Below are positions 26,345-34,675 of a DNA stretch of 64,000 nt, one piece after another. The stretch's first letter is position 1; each line of letters starts with the position of its first letter. Below the pieces are notes generated by a model that saw only the letters and a program-made list of their open reading frames with translations, was not told the origin of the DNA and ran no database searches. Source of the stretch: Sinorhizobium alkalisoli. GTDB taxonomy: Bacteria; Pseudomonadota; Alphaproteobacteria; Rhizobiales; Rhizobiaceae. The DNA lies in NCBI RefSeq assembly GCF_008932245.1, contig NZ_CP034910.1, positions 620,001 through 684,000 of the forward strand. Direction: 5' to 3'. Position numbers and translations under genes: made by a program.

Positions 26345-27402
26345 CAGGCGGCCTCCCTCTTAGCAGTGGCCTGGGCGTTGTGGATGGCGACAATATCGGA
26401 CAGCAGCGCATAAGCGGTCTCAATCCGGCCGGCGCCGGGGCCGGTGATGGTAACAGAGCCGAGTAGTTCGGTGTTAAGCGATACGGCATTGGTCGCGCCG
26501 TTTACACCAGCGAGTGGATGATCGAAGGGAAGTTGCTTCGGAGAAACACTGCCAGTTACCGTCCCGTCCGCATTCCGAACCGCCGATCCGATCAGCTTCC
26601 AACGGTTATTTGTTGCTGCCGCGGTTTGGATATCGGAAGGAGACAGCCCGGAAATCCCCTTGCACGTGACCTCTTCGGGCTTGAGGCTTGCCCCCAGCAG
26701 CTCGTTTGCCAGGATCACCACTTTAAGGCGAACGTCAAAGCCTTCGACATCAGCGGTCGGATCGGCTTCCGCATAGCCGAGGATCTGGGCTTCCTTGACC
26801 GCTGTGGCGAAGTCAAGACCAGCTTCCATACGGCCGAGGACAAAGTTCGAAGTACCGTTCAAGATCCCCTCGAAACCCTTCACCTCTGCGCCGGCAAGCG
26901 TCTTTTCCGCCATGCGGATGACAGGGGTGCCACTCATGACGGAGCCCTCGTATTCGAAATGAACGCCGTTCGCCTTTGCAATGGCCTTCAGTTCTTGGGC
27001 AGCGATCGCGACCGGCCCTTTGTTCGTGGTGACGACATGCTTGCCGGACTGCAGGGCCCAGCGGCAGTGCGAAACAGCCGGCTCGCCGTCCTTCGGGTTT
27101 GTAAATGTTGCTTCCACGATGATGTCAGCAGGCGCCGTCTTGATGATTGTTTCGTTGTCGGCTTCCGCACTGCCGCCGGAGAGCTGGCCAAAGCCGCCTT
27201 TCGCGAACTTCGCTTCAACGAGGGTCTTAGCGTCGAGGCCGTTTGGCGAAATAACGGAACCGAGATAAAGGTCGCTGACAGCAACAATGTTCAGGCGGAA
27301 GCCGAGGTCGCGTTCCCAGAGCGGATTCTTCGTCGCAATGAGTTCGGCCAAAGCGCGATTGACGCCACCAAACCCGATAAGAGCAATGTTGTAGATTGGC
27401 AT
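26344..27402 (-). CDS. Homoserine dehydrogenase, short form without ACT domain
   Basis: A 352-residue NAD(P)-dependent oxidoreductase. The nucleotide fold is [12 protein letters not shown] at residues 7-18, TTNKGP carries the conserved lysine Lys128, the substrate region is [11 protein letters not shown] at 179-189, and the catalytic segment is [16 protein letters not shown] at 212-227. Biosynthetic homoserine dehydrogenases are usually about 430 residues with a threonine-sensing ACT domain; its absence suits a catabolic enzyme free of feedback control. GGAGGATCC precedes ATG 27402. It heads the operon with the aldehyde dehydrogenase, the kinase-like protein and Lrp. Confidence 0.9.
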   Translation of the reverse strand: MPIYNIALIGFGGVNRALAELIATKNPLWERDLGFRLNIVAVSDLYLGSVISPNGLDAKTLVEAKFAKGGFGQLSGGSAEADNETIIKTAPADIIVEATFTNPKDGEPAVSHCRWALQSGKHVVTTNKGPVAIAAQELKAIAKANGVHFEYEGSVMSGTPVIRMAEKTLAGAEVKGFEGILNGTSNFVLGRMEAGLDFATAVKEAQILGYAEADPTADVEGFDVRLKVVILANELLGASLKPEEVTCKGISGLSPSDIQTAAATNNRWKLIGSAVRNADGTVTGSVSPKQLPFDHPLAGVNGATNAVSLNTELLGSVTITGPGAGRIETAYALLSDIVAIHNAQATAKREAA

Positions 27403-27657
27403 TTGGATCCTCCGGTGAAGCATTGTGTTCCGCAATGATGAGATGCGGATCGCTCAGTCGGAACGGCACAAACAGACCAATCTGCAGTGCGTTTTGCTCG
27501 TATCACCGCCGTCGTGGCTGGTGGCCCGGGGTTGAACCGTCGGCAACCGTGTCCAACGCCGCAGCGCGCGGGCAGACAGAACTCGGATCAATGGATGGAT
27601 TCGGCTGAGGAAGGATTATTGACGTCCATGACGCTCCAGCGAAGGCAGCGAGTTTGG

Positions 27658-27864
27658 TCAGTGGCCGGCCGGCGCATCGTCTCGCGCTGGTCGACCGTCG
27701 AGCTTAAGGGAAAGCTGTAGGCCACGTTTCGGCATCGGCAGGGGCGGGCTCAATTGAATGCGACCGAAGGTCTGCCTGCGCCGCTCCTGATCGCGTTCCC
27801 GCTGACGGCGGGCTGCGGCCACGGCCGCCATTGCGCGCTCAATGACTTGCTCTGCATGAGTCAT
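27658..27864 (-). CDS. Small hypothetical protein, charged
   Basis: An intact 68-codon frame beginning MTHAEQVIERAMAAVAAARR. Its ATG is preceded by GGAGG at 5 bases, which is the main reason to accept it. The N-terminal half is a predicted charged helix rich in arginine and alanine; the C-terminal half is proline-rich. No family is recognised. It lies alone in a 610-base gap between the homoserine operon and the LacI gene; 27403-27657 shows no other gene. Confidence 0.45.
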   Translation of the reverse strand: MTHAEQVIERAMAAVAAARRQRERDQERRRQTFGRIQLSPPLPMPKRGLQLSLKLDGRPARDDAPAGH

Positions 27865-28012
27865 GGATGCCTCCATTTGTTCTTGTTATGTTCTCATTTG
27901 CGGTGCGCCGTGTCAACCGGCCGGAAAACGCTGTCGCCGTGGTGGTTTATGCTTGCGGATCGCCGGGGTGCTATGGTTTGTGACGGGATAGGGATCAGAC
28001 ATTCGGCGTGAG

Positions 28013-29068
28013 GTGAACGGCCCGATCGTGGAGCGGAAAACGAATCTCAAGGATGTGGCGCGGGAGGCGGGGGTTTCCCTCAGCACGGCATCGCATGCAC
28101 TCAATGGAACCGCGCCGCTGACCGTCGAAGTGCGTGAGCGGGTGCTCGAATCCGCCCGCCGGCTCGGCTATCTCGAAATCAGGCGGAAGAAGGCGACGAT
28201 CGCGACATTGCAAGTCGTCCTGCTGGCGCTCACCAGCGACGCCGCGCCGCAGAGCGACGTCAACATGGTGAGCTGGACGATCCTCAATGGCCTGCGGCGG
28301 GAATGCGAAAGGCGCGGAATTCGCATCGTGCCCTTCGTCAGCGCGACCATGCGGCTCGATGCAGCGCAAGTGCGCGATGCGGCCGAGAGCGAAAAGGCCG
28401 ACGGCATCGTAATCCTGAACGACGACAGGCCGGAACTCATCCGGGCTCTTTCCGCACTCAACCGCTCAATGGTGATTCTCAATGGCGAGGACCCTTCGAT
28501 GCTGGTCGATACGGTGACGGTCGAAAACCGCTTCGGCGCCCGGCTCGGCACCGAGCATCTTCTTTCGCTCGGACACCGTCGCATCCTGCATCTTACCTGG
28601 CAGGGGCGCACCACCATCCGCCGGCGCTATGACGGCTATGTCGATGCCCATCTGGTCACGGGCCTGCCGGTGCCGGAAAACATGGTCGTGGTCGCCGAAA
28701 GCTACGAACCGCGTCATGGAAAACAGGTGATGCGGGCTCTTCTGAAGGCGGATCGCAGCCTGCGTGGCGCGACCGCGATCTTCTGTGCTGCCGACAATCT
28801 GGCGCTGGGCTGCCTGGAGGCGTTCGCCGAGGCCGGCATCAGCGTGCCGGAGGAGGTCTCGGTGCTCGGCTTCGACGATATCGTGCCGGGCGAATTCAGC
28901 ACGCCGGCCTTGAGCACCATCCAGATGCCGGCCGACCGGCTCGGCGCCGCCGCGCTTTCACTGCTGGAGCAGCGTCTGATCGCCAACGACCCGCTGCGCC
29001 CGGCCCATCGGCTCGAGCTCGGATGCCGGCTGATCCTGAGAGGCAGCGTCGCGCCGCCCCCGAGATAG
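28013..29068 (+). CDS. LacI family regulator (locus A)
   Basis: A 351-residue repressor: HTH NLKDVAREAGVSLSTASHAL, hinge helix VRERVLESARRLGY, then a periplasmic-binding-protein-like ligand domain with the FCAADNLALGCLEAF and VLGFDD hallmarks. The start is GTG 28013; GTG 28028 is an alternative. Its stop lies 3 bases from the convergent end of the sugar transporter operon, so it is the likely repressor of locus A, acting at the palindromes around 37215-37372. Confidence 0.9.
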   Translation: MNGPIVERKTNLKDVAREAGVSLSTASHALNGTAPLTVEVRERVLESARRLGYLEIRRKKATIATLQVVLLALTSDAAPQSDVNMVSWTILNGLRRECERRGIRIVPFVSATMRLDAAQVRDAAESEKADGIVILNDDRPELIRALSALNRSMVILNGEDPSMLVDTVTVENRFGARLGTEHLLSLGHRRILHLTWQGRTTIRRRYDGYVDAHLVTGLPVPENMVVVAESYEPRHGKQVMRALLKADRSLRGATAIFCAADNLALGCLEAFAEAGISVPEEVSVLGFDDIVPGEFSTPALSTIQMPADRLGAAALSLLEQRLIANDPLRPAHRLELGCRLILRGSVAPPPR

Positions 29069-29071
29069 TTA

Positions 29072-30130
29072 TTACTTCATGCCGGTTCCGGCGATTCCCG
29101 TAGTGATGTAGCGCTGCAGGAACAGGAACACGATCGTCACCGGGACGAGACTGAGGAAGGTCATGGCAAGGATATAGTGCCATTGCACCGAGAACTCGCC
29201 CTGGAACGCATTGAGGCCGACCTGAAGGGTGAAGTTCTCGCGGCTGCTGAGCACGATCAAAGGCCAGAGGAAGTCGTTCCACCGCCAGAGCACGGAGAAG
29301 ATTGCCAGCACCGCGAGCGCAGGCGCGGTCAGCGGCAGGATAATGCGCCAGAAGATGCGAAACTCGCTGGCCGCATCCACCCGCGCCGCCTCGATCAGCT
29401 CGTCGGGGATCGTCAGCATATATTGCCGGAGCAGGAACACGCCGGTCGGCGTCGCCACGGTCGGGATGATGACGCCCCAGAGATTGTCGACGAGGCCGAC
29501 CCCGACGACGACGAGATAGGCCGGCACCATGACGACGGTGAGCGGGATCATCAAGGTCGAGATGATCAGCACGAAGATCGCCTTCTCGCCGCGGAAGCGG
29601 TACTTGGAGAGTGCGAATGCCGCAAGCGCGTTGACGATCAAGGTCAGGATCGTCGCGACCAAGGTGACGAAGACCGAATTCTTCAGGAAGGTCAGGAAGC
29701 TGAAGCGGGTCAGCGGATCCGTGTAGTTCTGCGTTGCGACCGTCAGCCGCTGGACCGGCGAAATGCTCTTAGTGTCGACGCTGACGGCCTTGGCGGGGTT
29801 GTCGGGATCGACCAGTTGCGCCTTGAGTCCGATGCGGCGGACCATCGCCATTTCGCGGGTTTCGCCGTCGATCGTCGCAGTCCAGAGGCTTAACGGCTTG
29901 TCGTAACCCCGAACCTCCACCAGCACCGTCGCGACGGGCAGCAAGGTCGGCGGAAAGCGGGTGATCTCCGCCTCCGGTTTCAGCGAAGACAGGCCCGCCC
30001 AGGCGACGGGAACGAGAACGGCGAGCGTGCCGCCGATCAGCCACAGCCAGGAGAGGACATCGGTGATGTCGATCCGGCCGGGGCGGCGGGTGCGGGTCAG
30101 GAAGCCGATGGCGTTGAAGGTGCCGTGCAT
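29072..30130 (-). CDS. Sugar ABC transporter permease, MalG type (locus A)
   Basis: A 352-residue carbohydrate-uptake-type permease, last gene of the minus-strand operon. The EAA loop reads IEAARVDAASEFRIFWRIILP. Between the first and second membrane spans is an extra periplasmic domain of about 70 residues (from VRGYDKPLSLWTATIDG to VATQNYTDPL), absent from short MalG-type proteins and shared with the locus B permease at 57912. The C-terminus RYITTGIAGTGMK is also shared. ATG 30130 lies 2 bases after the upstream stop. Confidence 0.92.
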   Translation of the reverse strand: MHGTFNAIGFLTRTRRPGRIDITDVLSWLWLIGGTLAVLVPVAWAGLSSLKPEAEITRFPPTLLPVATVLVEVRGYDKPLSLWTATIDGETREMAMVRRIGLKAQLVDPDNPAKAVSVDTKSISPVQRLTVATQNYTDPLTRFSFLTFLKNSVFVTLVATILTLIVNALAAFALSKYRFRGEKAIFVLIISTLMIPLTVVMVPAYLVVVGVGLVDNLWGVIIPTVATPTGVFLLRQYMLTIPDELIEAARVDAASEFRIFWRIILPLTAPALAVLAIFSVLWRWNDFLWPLIVLSSRENFTLQVGLNAFQGEFSVQWHYILAMTFLSLVPVTIVFLFLQRYITTGIAGTGMK

Positions 30131-30132
30131 GA

Positions 30133-31122
30133 TCAGGACTCCACCTTGCGGCTCAGGCGCAGTTGCCCGAGGGTCAGGATGAGAAGAACCAGCCCCATGA
30201 GGACGGAGGCGGCGGACGCGAGCCCGAAGAGCCTCAAATCCCCGGCAAAGGCCATCTGGTAGATATACTGGACGAGGAAGGTGTTGGCCGTGCCCGGACC
30301 GCCGCCATTGGTCAGCACCCATGCCTCGTCGAAGATCTGCACCGAGCGGATCATCAGGAGGATCAGTACGACCAGCAGGTTCGGCCCGAGCAACGGCAGG
30401 GTGATCCGGAACAGGGTGCGGGTCGGCGAGGCGGCGTCGATCGCCGCCGCCTCGTAAAGATCCTTCGGGATCGCCTGCAGACCGGCGAGCAGGATCAGCG
30501 TGTAGAAGCCCATGTGGAACCAGACGGAGACCACGACGACGAAGAAGCGCGACCAGCCGACATCGAGAAGGAAGATTTCCGGCGGCACGCCGAGCATCTG
30601 GAGGAAGGCGTTCAGCAGGCCGTTGCGGTCGAGAAACCATTTCCAGATCAGACCGATGACGACCGGCGACAGAAGCACCGGGTAGAAGAACATGGCCCGG
30701 AAGAAGCCGCGCGCGGAGATCGCGCGATTGAGGATCAGTGCGGTAACCAGCGCGACGAGCAGCGTGGCGACGACATTGAAGCCGACGAACCAGAGCGTGT
30801 TCCAGATCGCCGTCCAGAAGAGCGATTCCTCGCAGCTTCCCGGCGCGAGATAATCGGCGCAGGAGAGAAGCTTGCGGAAATTATCGAGCCCGACAAAGGG
30901 GCGGTTGGAGATAAGGAGATCGGTGCCGCCGGTGAAGGCATAGCCGATGGCGATGGCGATCGGCAGGAAGGTGAAGATGCCGAAGAGCACGAGGTTCGGC
31001 GCAAGGAAGACATAGGGCATCCGCCGCTTGCCGATCAGCCGCTCGACGGCGTTGATCGGCGCTTCCACCACGGCCATGGCACCGTCGAGCGCCCGGTCCG
31101 CAAGTCCTGCCGGCCCGGCCAT
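30133..31122 (-). CDS. Sugar ABC transporter permease, MalF/UgpA type (locus A)
   Basis: A 329-residue permease with about six spans and the EAA loop KDLYEAAAIDAASPTRTLFR. The periplasmic loop after the first span has two cysteines in CADYLAPGSCEESLFW, matched in the locus B permease by CGSYIDPGSCAEDTFW. GGGAGG precedes ATG 31122, one base after the ATPase stop. Partner of the MalG-type gene downstream. Confidence 0.93.
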   Translation of the reverse strand: MAGPAGLADRALDGAMAVVEAPINAVERLIGKRRMPYVFLAPNLVLFGIFTFLPIAIAIGYAFTGGTDLLISNRPFVGLDNFRKLLSCADYLAPGSCEESLFWTAIWNTLWFVGFNVVATLLVALVTALILNRAISARGFFRAMFFYPVLLSPVVIGLIWKWFLDRNGLLNAFLQMLGVPPEIFLLDVGWSRFFVVVVSVWFHMGFYTLILLAGLQAIPKDLYEAAAIDAASPTRTLFRITLPLLGPNLLVVLILLMIRSVQIFDEAWVLTNGGGPGTANTFLVQYIYQMAFAGDLRLFGLASAASVLMGLVLLILTLGQLRLSRKVES

Positions 31123-31123
31123 A

Positions 31124-32221
31124 TCAGGTCCTCCCGCGGCGGCGGGCGAGAGCCAATTCGCTCGCCGGGTCGAAGACATGCAGGCGCTGCTGCTCCGGCA
31201 TGATCTTGAGAATGCTGCCTGGCGCAGGCGCGAAATGGCCGGGCTGATGGATGATCACCGGCTCCGACTGTCCCTGAAGATTGCCGTAGACATAGGTCTC
31301 GGTGCCGAGGCTCTCGTGATACTGCACCTCGAAGGGCAAGCCTTCGTCGGAGAGCATGAAATGCGCCGGGCGGATACCGGCCACCACCTCCTGTCCGGCG
31401 GAAACCGCGCCCGGATCGGCATCGCTCGCAAGCAGGGCCGGATGGCCGACGTCGACGAGCACGCGGCAGTCGTCGCTGACGACGGCACGGCCTTTCAAAA
31501 TGTTCATGCGTGGCGAGCCGAGGAAGCTGGCGACGAAGAGGTTGCGCGGATGATCGAAGAGCTCGAGCGGCGTGCCGACCTGTTCGACGCGACCAGCCCG
31601 GAGCACGACGATCTTGTCGGCCATGGTCATCGCCTCGACCTGATCGTGGGTGACATAGATCATCGTCGTCTTCATCTGGCGATGCAGCCTGGTGATCTCG
31701 GCCCGCGTCTGGACGCGCAACGCCGCGTCGAGGTTCGAAAGCGGCTCGTCGAAGAGGAAGATCGCCGGTTCGCGCACGATCGCCCGACCGATCGCCACGC
31801 GCTGGCGCTGGCCGCCGGAGAGTTGCCGCGGCTTGCGGTCGAGATAGGGCTCGATCGCCAGCATCCGCGCAGCCTCCGCGATCCGCGCCTCGATCTCGTC
31901 CCGCTTGAACTTGAGGTTTTCGAGGCCGAAGGCGAGGTTCTTGCGCACGCTCATATGCGGGTAGAGCGCGTAGGATTGGAAGACCATGGCGATCTTGCGC
32001 TCGGCCGGCGACAGCGCGGCGACATCGCGCCCGCCGATCGCGATCCCGCCGGAGGTGATGTCCTCGAGCCCGGCGATGATGCGGAGCAGCGTGGACTTGC
32101 CGCAACCGGATGGGCCGACGAAGACGACAAAGTCACCATCCTCGACGTCAAGGTTCACGTCGTTGAGCGCGGCAACCGAACCGAACGATTTGTTAAGGTT
32201 GGAAAGTTTGAGATCTCCCAT
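31124..32221 (-). CDS. Sugar ABC transporter ATPase, UgpC/MsmK type (locus A)
   Basis: A 365-residue cytoplasmic ATPase. Walker [10 protein letters not shown] is at 36-44, the signature is [14 protein letters not shown], Walker B ends FDEPLSNLD, and the H-loop is [13 protein letters not shown]-terminal TOBE/OB regulatory region follows from about residue 240 (VAGIRPAHF). It energises the two permeases that follow it. Confidence 0.94.
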   Translation of the reverse strand: MGDLKLSNLNKSFGSVAALNDVNLDVEDGDFVVFVGPSGCGKSTLLRIIAGLEDITSGGIAIGGRDVAALSPAERKIAMVFQSYALYPHMSVRKNLAFGLENLKFKRDEIEARIAEAARMLAIEPYLDRKPRQLSGGQRQRVAIGRAIVREPAIFLFDEPLSNLDAALRVQTRAEITRLHRQMKTTMIYVTHDQVEAMTMADKIVVLRAGRVEQVGTPLELFDHPRNLFVASFLGSPRMNILKGRAVVSDDCRVLVDVGHPALLASDADPGAVSAGQEVVAGIRPAHFMLSDEGLPFEVQYHESLGTETYVYGNLQGQSEPVIIHQPGHFAPAPGSILKIMPEQQRLHVFDPASELALARRRGRT

Positions 32222-32234
32222 CGCCCTGCTCCCA

Positions 32235-33566
32235 TCAGGTCAAATCTTCGATGATATCCGTCGGGTTCCAGCCCTCCGGCAGTCGCGTCGGACGCGTGAC
32301 CGCCACTTGGTGAGCGGAAAAGCCGCGCACGCCCTTGAGGTATATTGCCGGCACGCCGCCGGGATAGTCGCAAAGTCCGACGACCTTGCCGTCGGCGCCG
32401 CGCGTCCAGGCATTCGGCCGCCCCTCCGCTTCCACGCGCGGGGCGATATCCGCGAATGTTGGCCTGAGATCGAAGCTTCGCCCCGTGCCGAGCGGCCCCG
32501 GCCCTTGTGCCAGCGTGATGCCGCGAAGCGCGACGTTGTGAATGCCAGCCTTCGAGGTGGAGACGAGATTGATCGCACCTTCCATTCGGCCGCCGATCTC
32601 CTCGACGAGCAAATTCTCGACCGCACCGGCCCTCTGTTCCGGCCGCCTGTCGACCACCGTCACGGTCAGCGCTTCGCCGGAGCCCCAGAAGCCGTCCGGC
32701 GTCTCGCGGCAATCGACATCAATCCGCGAGAAGCGGATGTTGCGCATGTGGCCGCCGTCGCGGGAGAAAAGGCCAAGTCCGCGGTTGGACCGGACGACCT
32801 TGCAATCCTCGAAGACGACATTGGTGAAGTCGCCGAAGGATTCCGTCCCGAGCTTGAGCGCGCAACTGAGGCTCGAAACGGTCGAGCGGCGGACGATGAC
32901 ATTCTCGCAGGTGCCGATCGCCTTTGCGTCCGGCCCGGCGCTGGTCTTGAGGCAGATGCCGTCGTCGGCGGTCGATATCGTGCAATCCTCGACCAACACG
33001 CGACGGCAGGCATCGAGCACCAGGCCGTCGGTGTTCGGCAGGCGCCGGTCATTGGCAATCGAGACATTGCGGATGGTAGCATCCTCGCAGTCCACGAGGT
33101 GCAGGGTCCACATCGGCGAGCCGGTCACGTGAAAGCCGTCGAGCAGAACGTTGAGGCAGCCTTCGAGGACGACGACGCGCGGGCGGAACTCCGCCGGAAC
33201 GAAGGTGCCGACCGTCGCATCATCGCCGATGATGAAATGCTCGCCGCCCGCCTCGATCCTGCCGGGCCCGGTGATCCCGATGTTCTCCGCATCGCGGGCG
33301 ACGATCATGCCGCGGTTCGATTTCTCCGCGATGACGCGGACCGTCGTGGCGCGATAGGCCTCATAGTCCGGGATCGGCCGGAGCAGGGCGCCCTCCGCGA
33401 GGTGCAGTTCGACGCCGCTCTTCAGGGTCAGCCCACCCGCCACATGCTCGCCGGCGACAAGCGTGACGCGACCGCCATGCGCAGACGCCACGTCGATCGC
33501 CTCCTGAATAGCGGCCGTGGCGTCGCGGCCCGTCGCCTCAATGCGGATGTGCTGCGGGCCCGCCAT
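32235..33566 (-). CDS. GH28-family glycoside hydrolase (polygalacturonase-like), cytoplasmic
   Basis: A 443-residue right-handed beta-helix protein with two of the GH28 catalytic motifs: NTDG at 178-181 and the paired aspartates in TADDGICLK (Asp201, Asp202). The third motif of classical polygalacturonases, G-H-G, is replaced by [10 protein letters not shown], as seen in non-canonical GH28 branches. There is no signal peptide, so it should act on imported oligosaccharides, probably as an exo-enzyme on galacturonate- or rhamnogalacturonan-derived chains. Its ATG overlaps the GH105 stop by one base. Confidence 0.82.
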   Translation of the reverse strand: MAGPQHIRIEATGRDATAAIQEAIDVASAHGGRVTLVAGEHVAGGLTLKSGVELHLAEGALLRPIPDYEAYRATTVRVIAEKSNRGMIVARDAENIGITGPGRIEAGGEHFIIGDDATVGTFVPAEFRPRVVVLEGCLNVLLDGFHVTGSPMWTLHLVDCEDATIRNVSIANDRRLPNTDGLVLDACRRVLVEDCTISTADDGICLKTSAGPDAKAIGTCENVIVRRSTVSSLSCALKLGTESFGDFTNVVFEDCKVVRSNRGLGLFSRDGGHMRNIRFSRIDVDCRETPDGFWGSGEALTVTVVDRRPEQRAGAVENLLVEEIGGRMEGAINLVSTSKAGIHNVALRGITLAQGPGPLGTGRSFDLRPTFADIAPRVEAEGRPNAWTRGADGKVVGLCDYPGGVPAIYLKGVRGFSAHQVAVTRPTRLPEGWNPTDIIEDLT

Positions 33567-34675
33567 CAGGTCGTGCCGCCCTTGAGAAGCACGTCGATCA
33601 GCAAGAGCATCGTCAGCGCTTGTCCGTACGGCGTCGGCAGGTTGGGGATGCGGCGATAGAAATCGAGGTCGTGGCCCATCGGCGTTCCGTCCGAGACGCC
33701 GTGGACGACGCCCTCCTGGTCGATCTGACGCAACACCGCCATCAGTGCCAGATCGGCATGGACCCGATCCGCCTCGGGGAGAATGCCGGCCTCGATGCCG
33801 CGCAGGATGCCATAGGCGATCCCCGCCGTGGCGGAGGTCTCCAGTGGCGAGGTCGGATCATTGACGAGGGTGTGGAACATGCCGTCGTCGCGCTGGTGGC
33901 GCTTCAGCGAGCTGACCTGACTCTTGAGGACATTCGAGAGGAAGCGCTTGTCCTTCGAGGAAAGCGACGGCACGAGCTCGAAGAACTCGGGGATCGCCAC
34001 CGTGATCCATGCATTGCCGCGGGCCCAGAAGGCCCTGGCGAAGTTGTGGCGGCCGTTGAAAGTCCAGCCGTGATACCAAAGGCCGGTGATGGGATCGGAA
34101 AGATAGCGGGCATGGACCAGAAATTGGTAGACCGCCTCATCGATCCAGTCCCGGCGGTTCGAGATCACGCCGGCCCGGCCAAGAAAGAGGCCGGCCATGA
34201 ACAGCGTATCGTCCCACAGCTCGCCGTCGTTAAGACGCTCCTTTACCACATGCTGGAAGCCGCCATCCTCGGTCTTCGGCAGCTGATGCACGAGCCAGTC
34301 GGCCCAGTCCTCGACCAGGGCGCGGAAATCCGGCCGGTCGACATGCTCGGTCAGGATGGCAAGCGCCAGCATCGGCGCCGTGCTGTTGATTTGTCGCGCC
34401 GGCAGCCCGCGCTGGATCTGCCAGGCATACCAGGCGACGAGTTCATCGAGCGCCCTGCGGTCACCGGTGGCGAGCGCTCGGCGCAGGAAACCATAGAGGC
34501 CGACGCCGACCTCCCAGTCCCATTCGTCGAACTGGATGCCGCTGGGCTGATCCGCGCCGACAAGGCCTTCCTTTATCCCCTTCAGGCGGCTGAACGCGGC
34601 CGCCACCTTGTCGATCGTGATCTTGAGCGACGCTCGCTCGATGGAGATCTGGTTCATCTGCATGCTTTCACTCAT
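33566..34675 (-). CDS. GH105 unsaturated rhamnogalacturonyl/glucuronyl hydrolase (YteR-like)
   Basis: A 369-residue (alpha/alpha)6-barrel enzyme that hydrates and releases the terminal 4,5-unsaturated uronate left by polysaccharide lyases. The catalytic region is LWDDTLFM (aspartates at 155-156), with YHGWTFNGRHNFARAFWARGNAW at 201 on (as YHGWTFNGRHNF and WARGNAW) and the closing MGHDLDFY. No signal peptide, so it is cytoplasmic. ATGA overlap with the 840-residue gene upstream and TGATG overlap with GH28 downstream imply tight coupling. The paralogue in locus B is at 51011. Confidence 0.9.
   Translation of the reverse strand: MSESMQMNQISIERASLKITIDKVAAAFSRLKGIKEGLVGADQPSGIQFDEWDWEVGVGLYGFLRRALATGDRRALDELVAWYAWQIQRGLPARQINSTAPMLALAILTEHVDRPDFRALVEDWADWLVHQLPKTEDGGFQHVVKERLNDGELWDDTLFMAGLFLGRAGVISNRRDWIDEAVYQFLVHARYLSDPITGLWYHGWTFNGRHNFARAFWARGNAWITVAIPEFFELVPSLSSKDKRFLSNVLKSQVSSLKRHQRDDGMFHTLVNDPTSPLETSATAGIAYGILRGIEAGILPEADRVHADLALMAVLRQIDQEGVVHGVSDGTPMGHDLDFYRRIPNLPTPYGQALTMLLLIDVLLKGGTT

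Noticed and set aside
31986..33659. A 557-codon plus-strand frame opposite the GH28 gene
   Set aside because: Antisense shadow; the minus strand carries NTDG and DD motifs and coupled start/stop codons.
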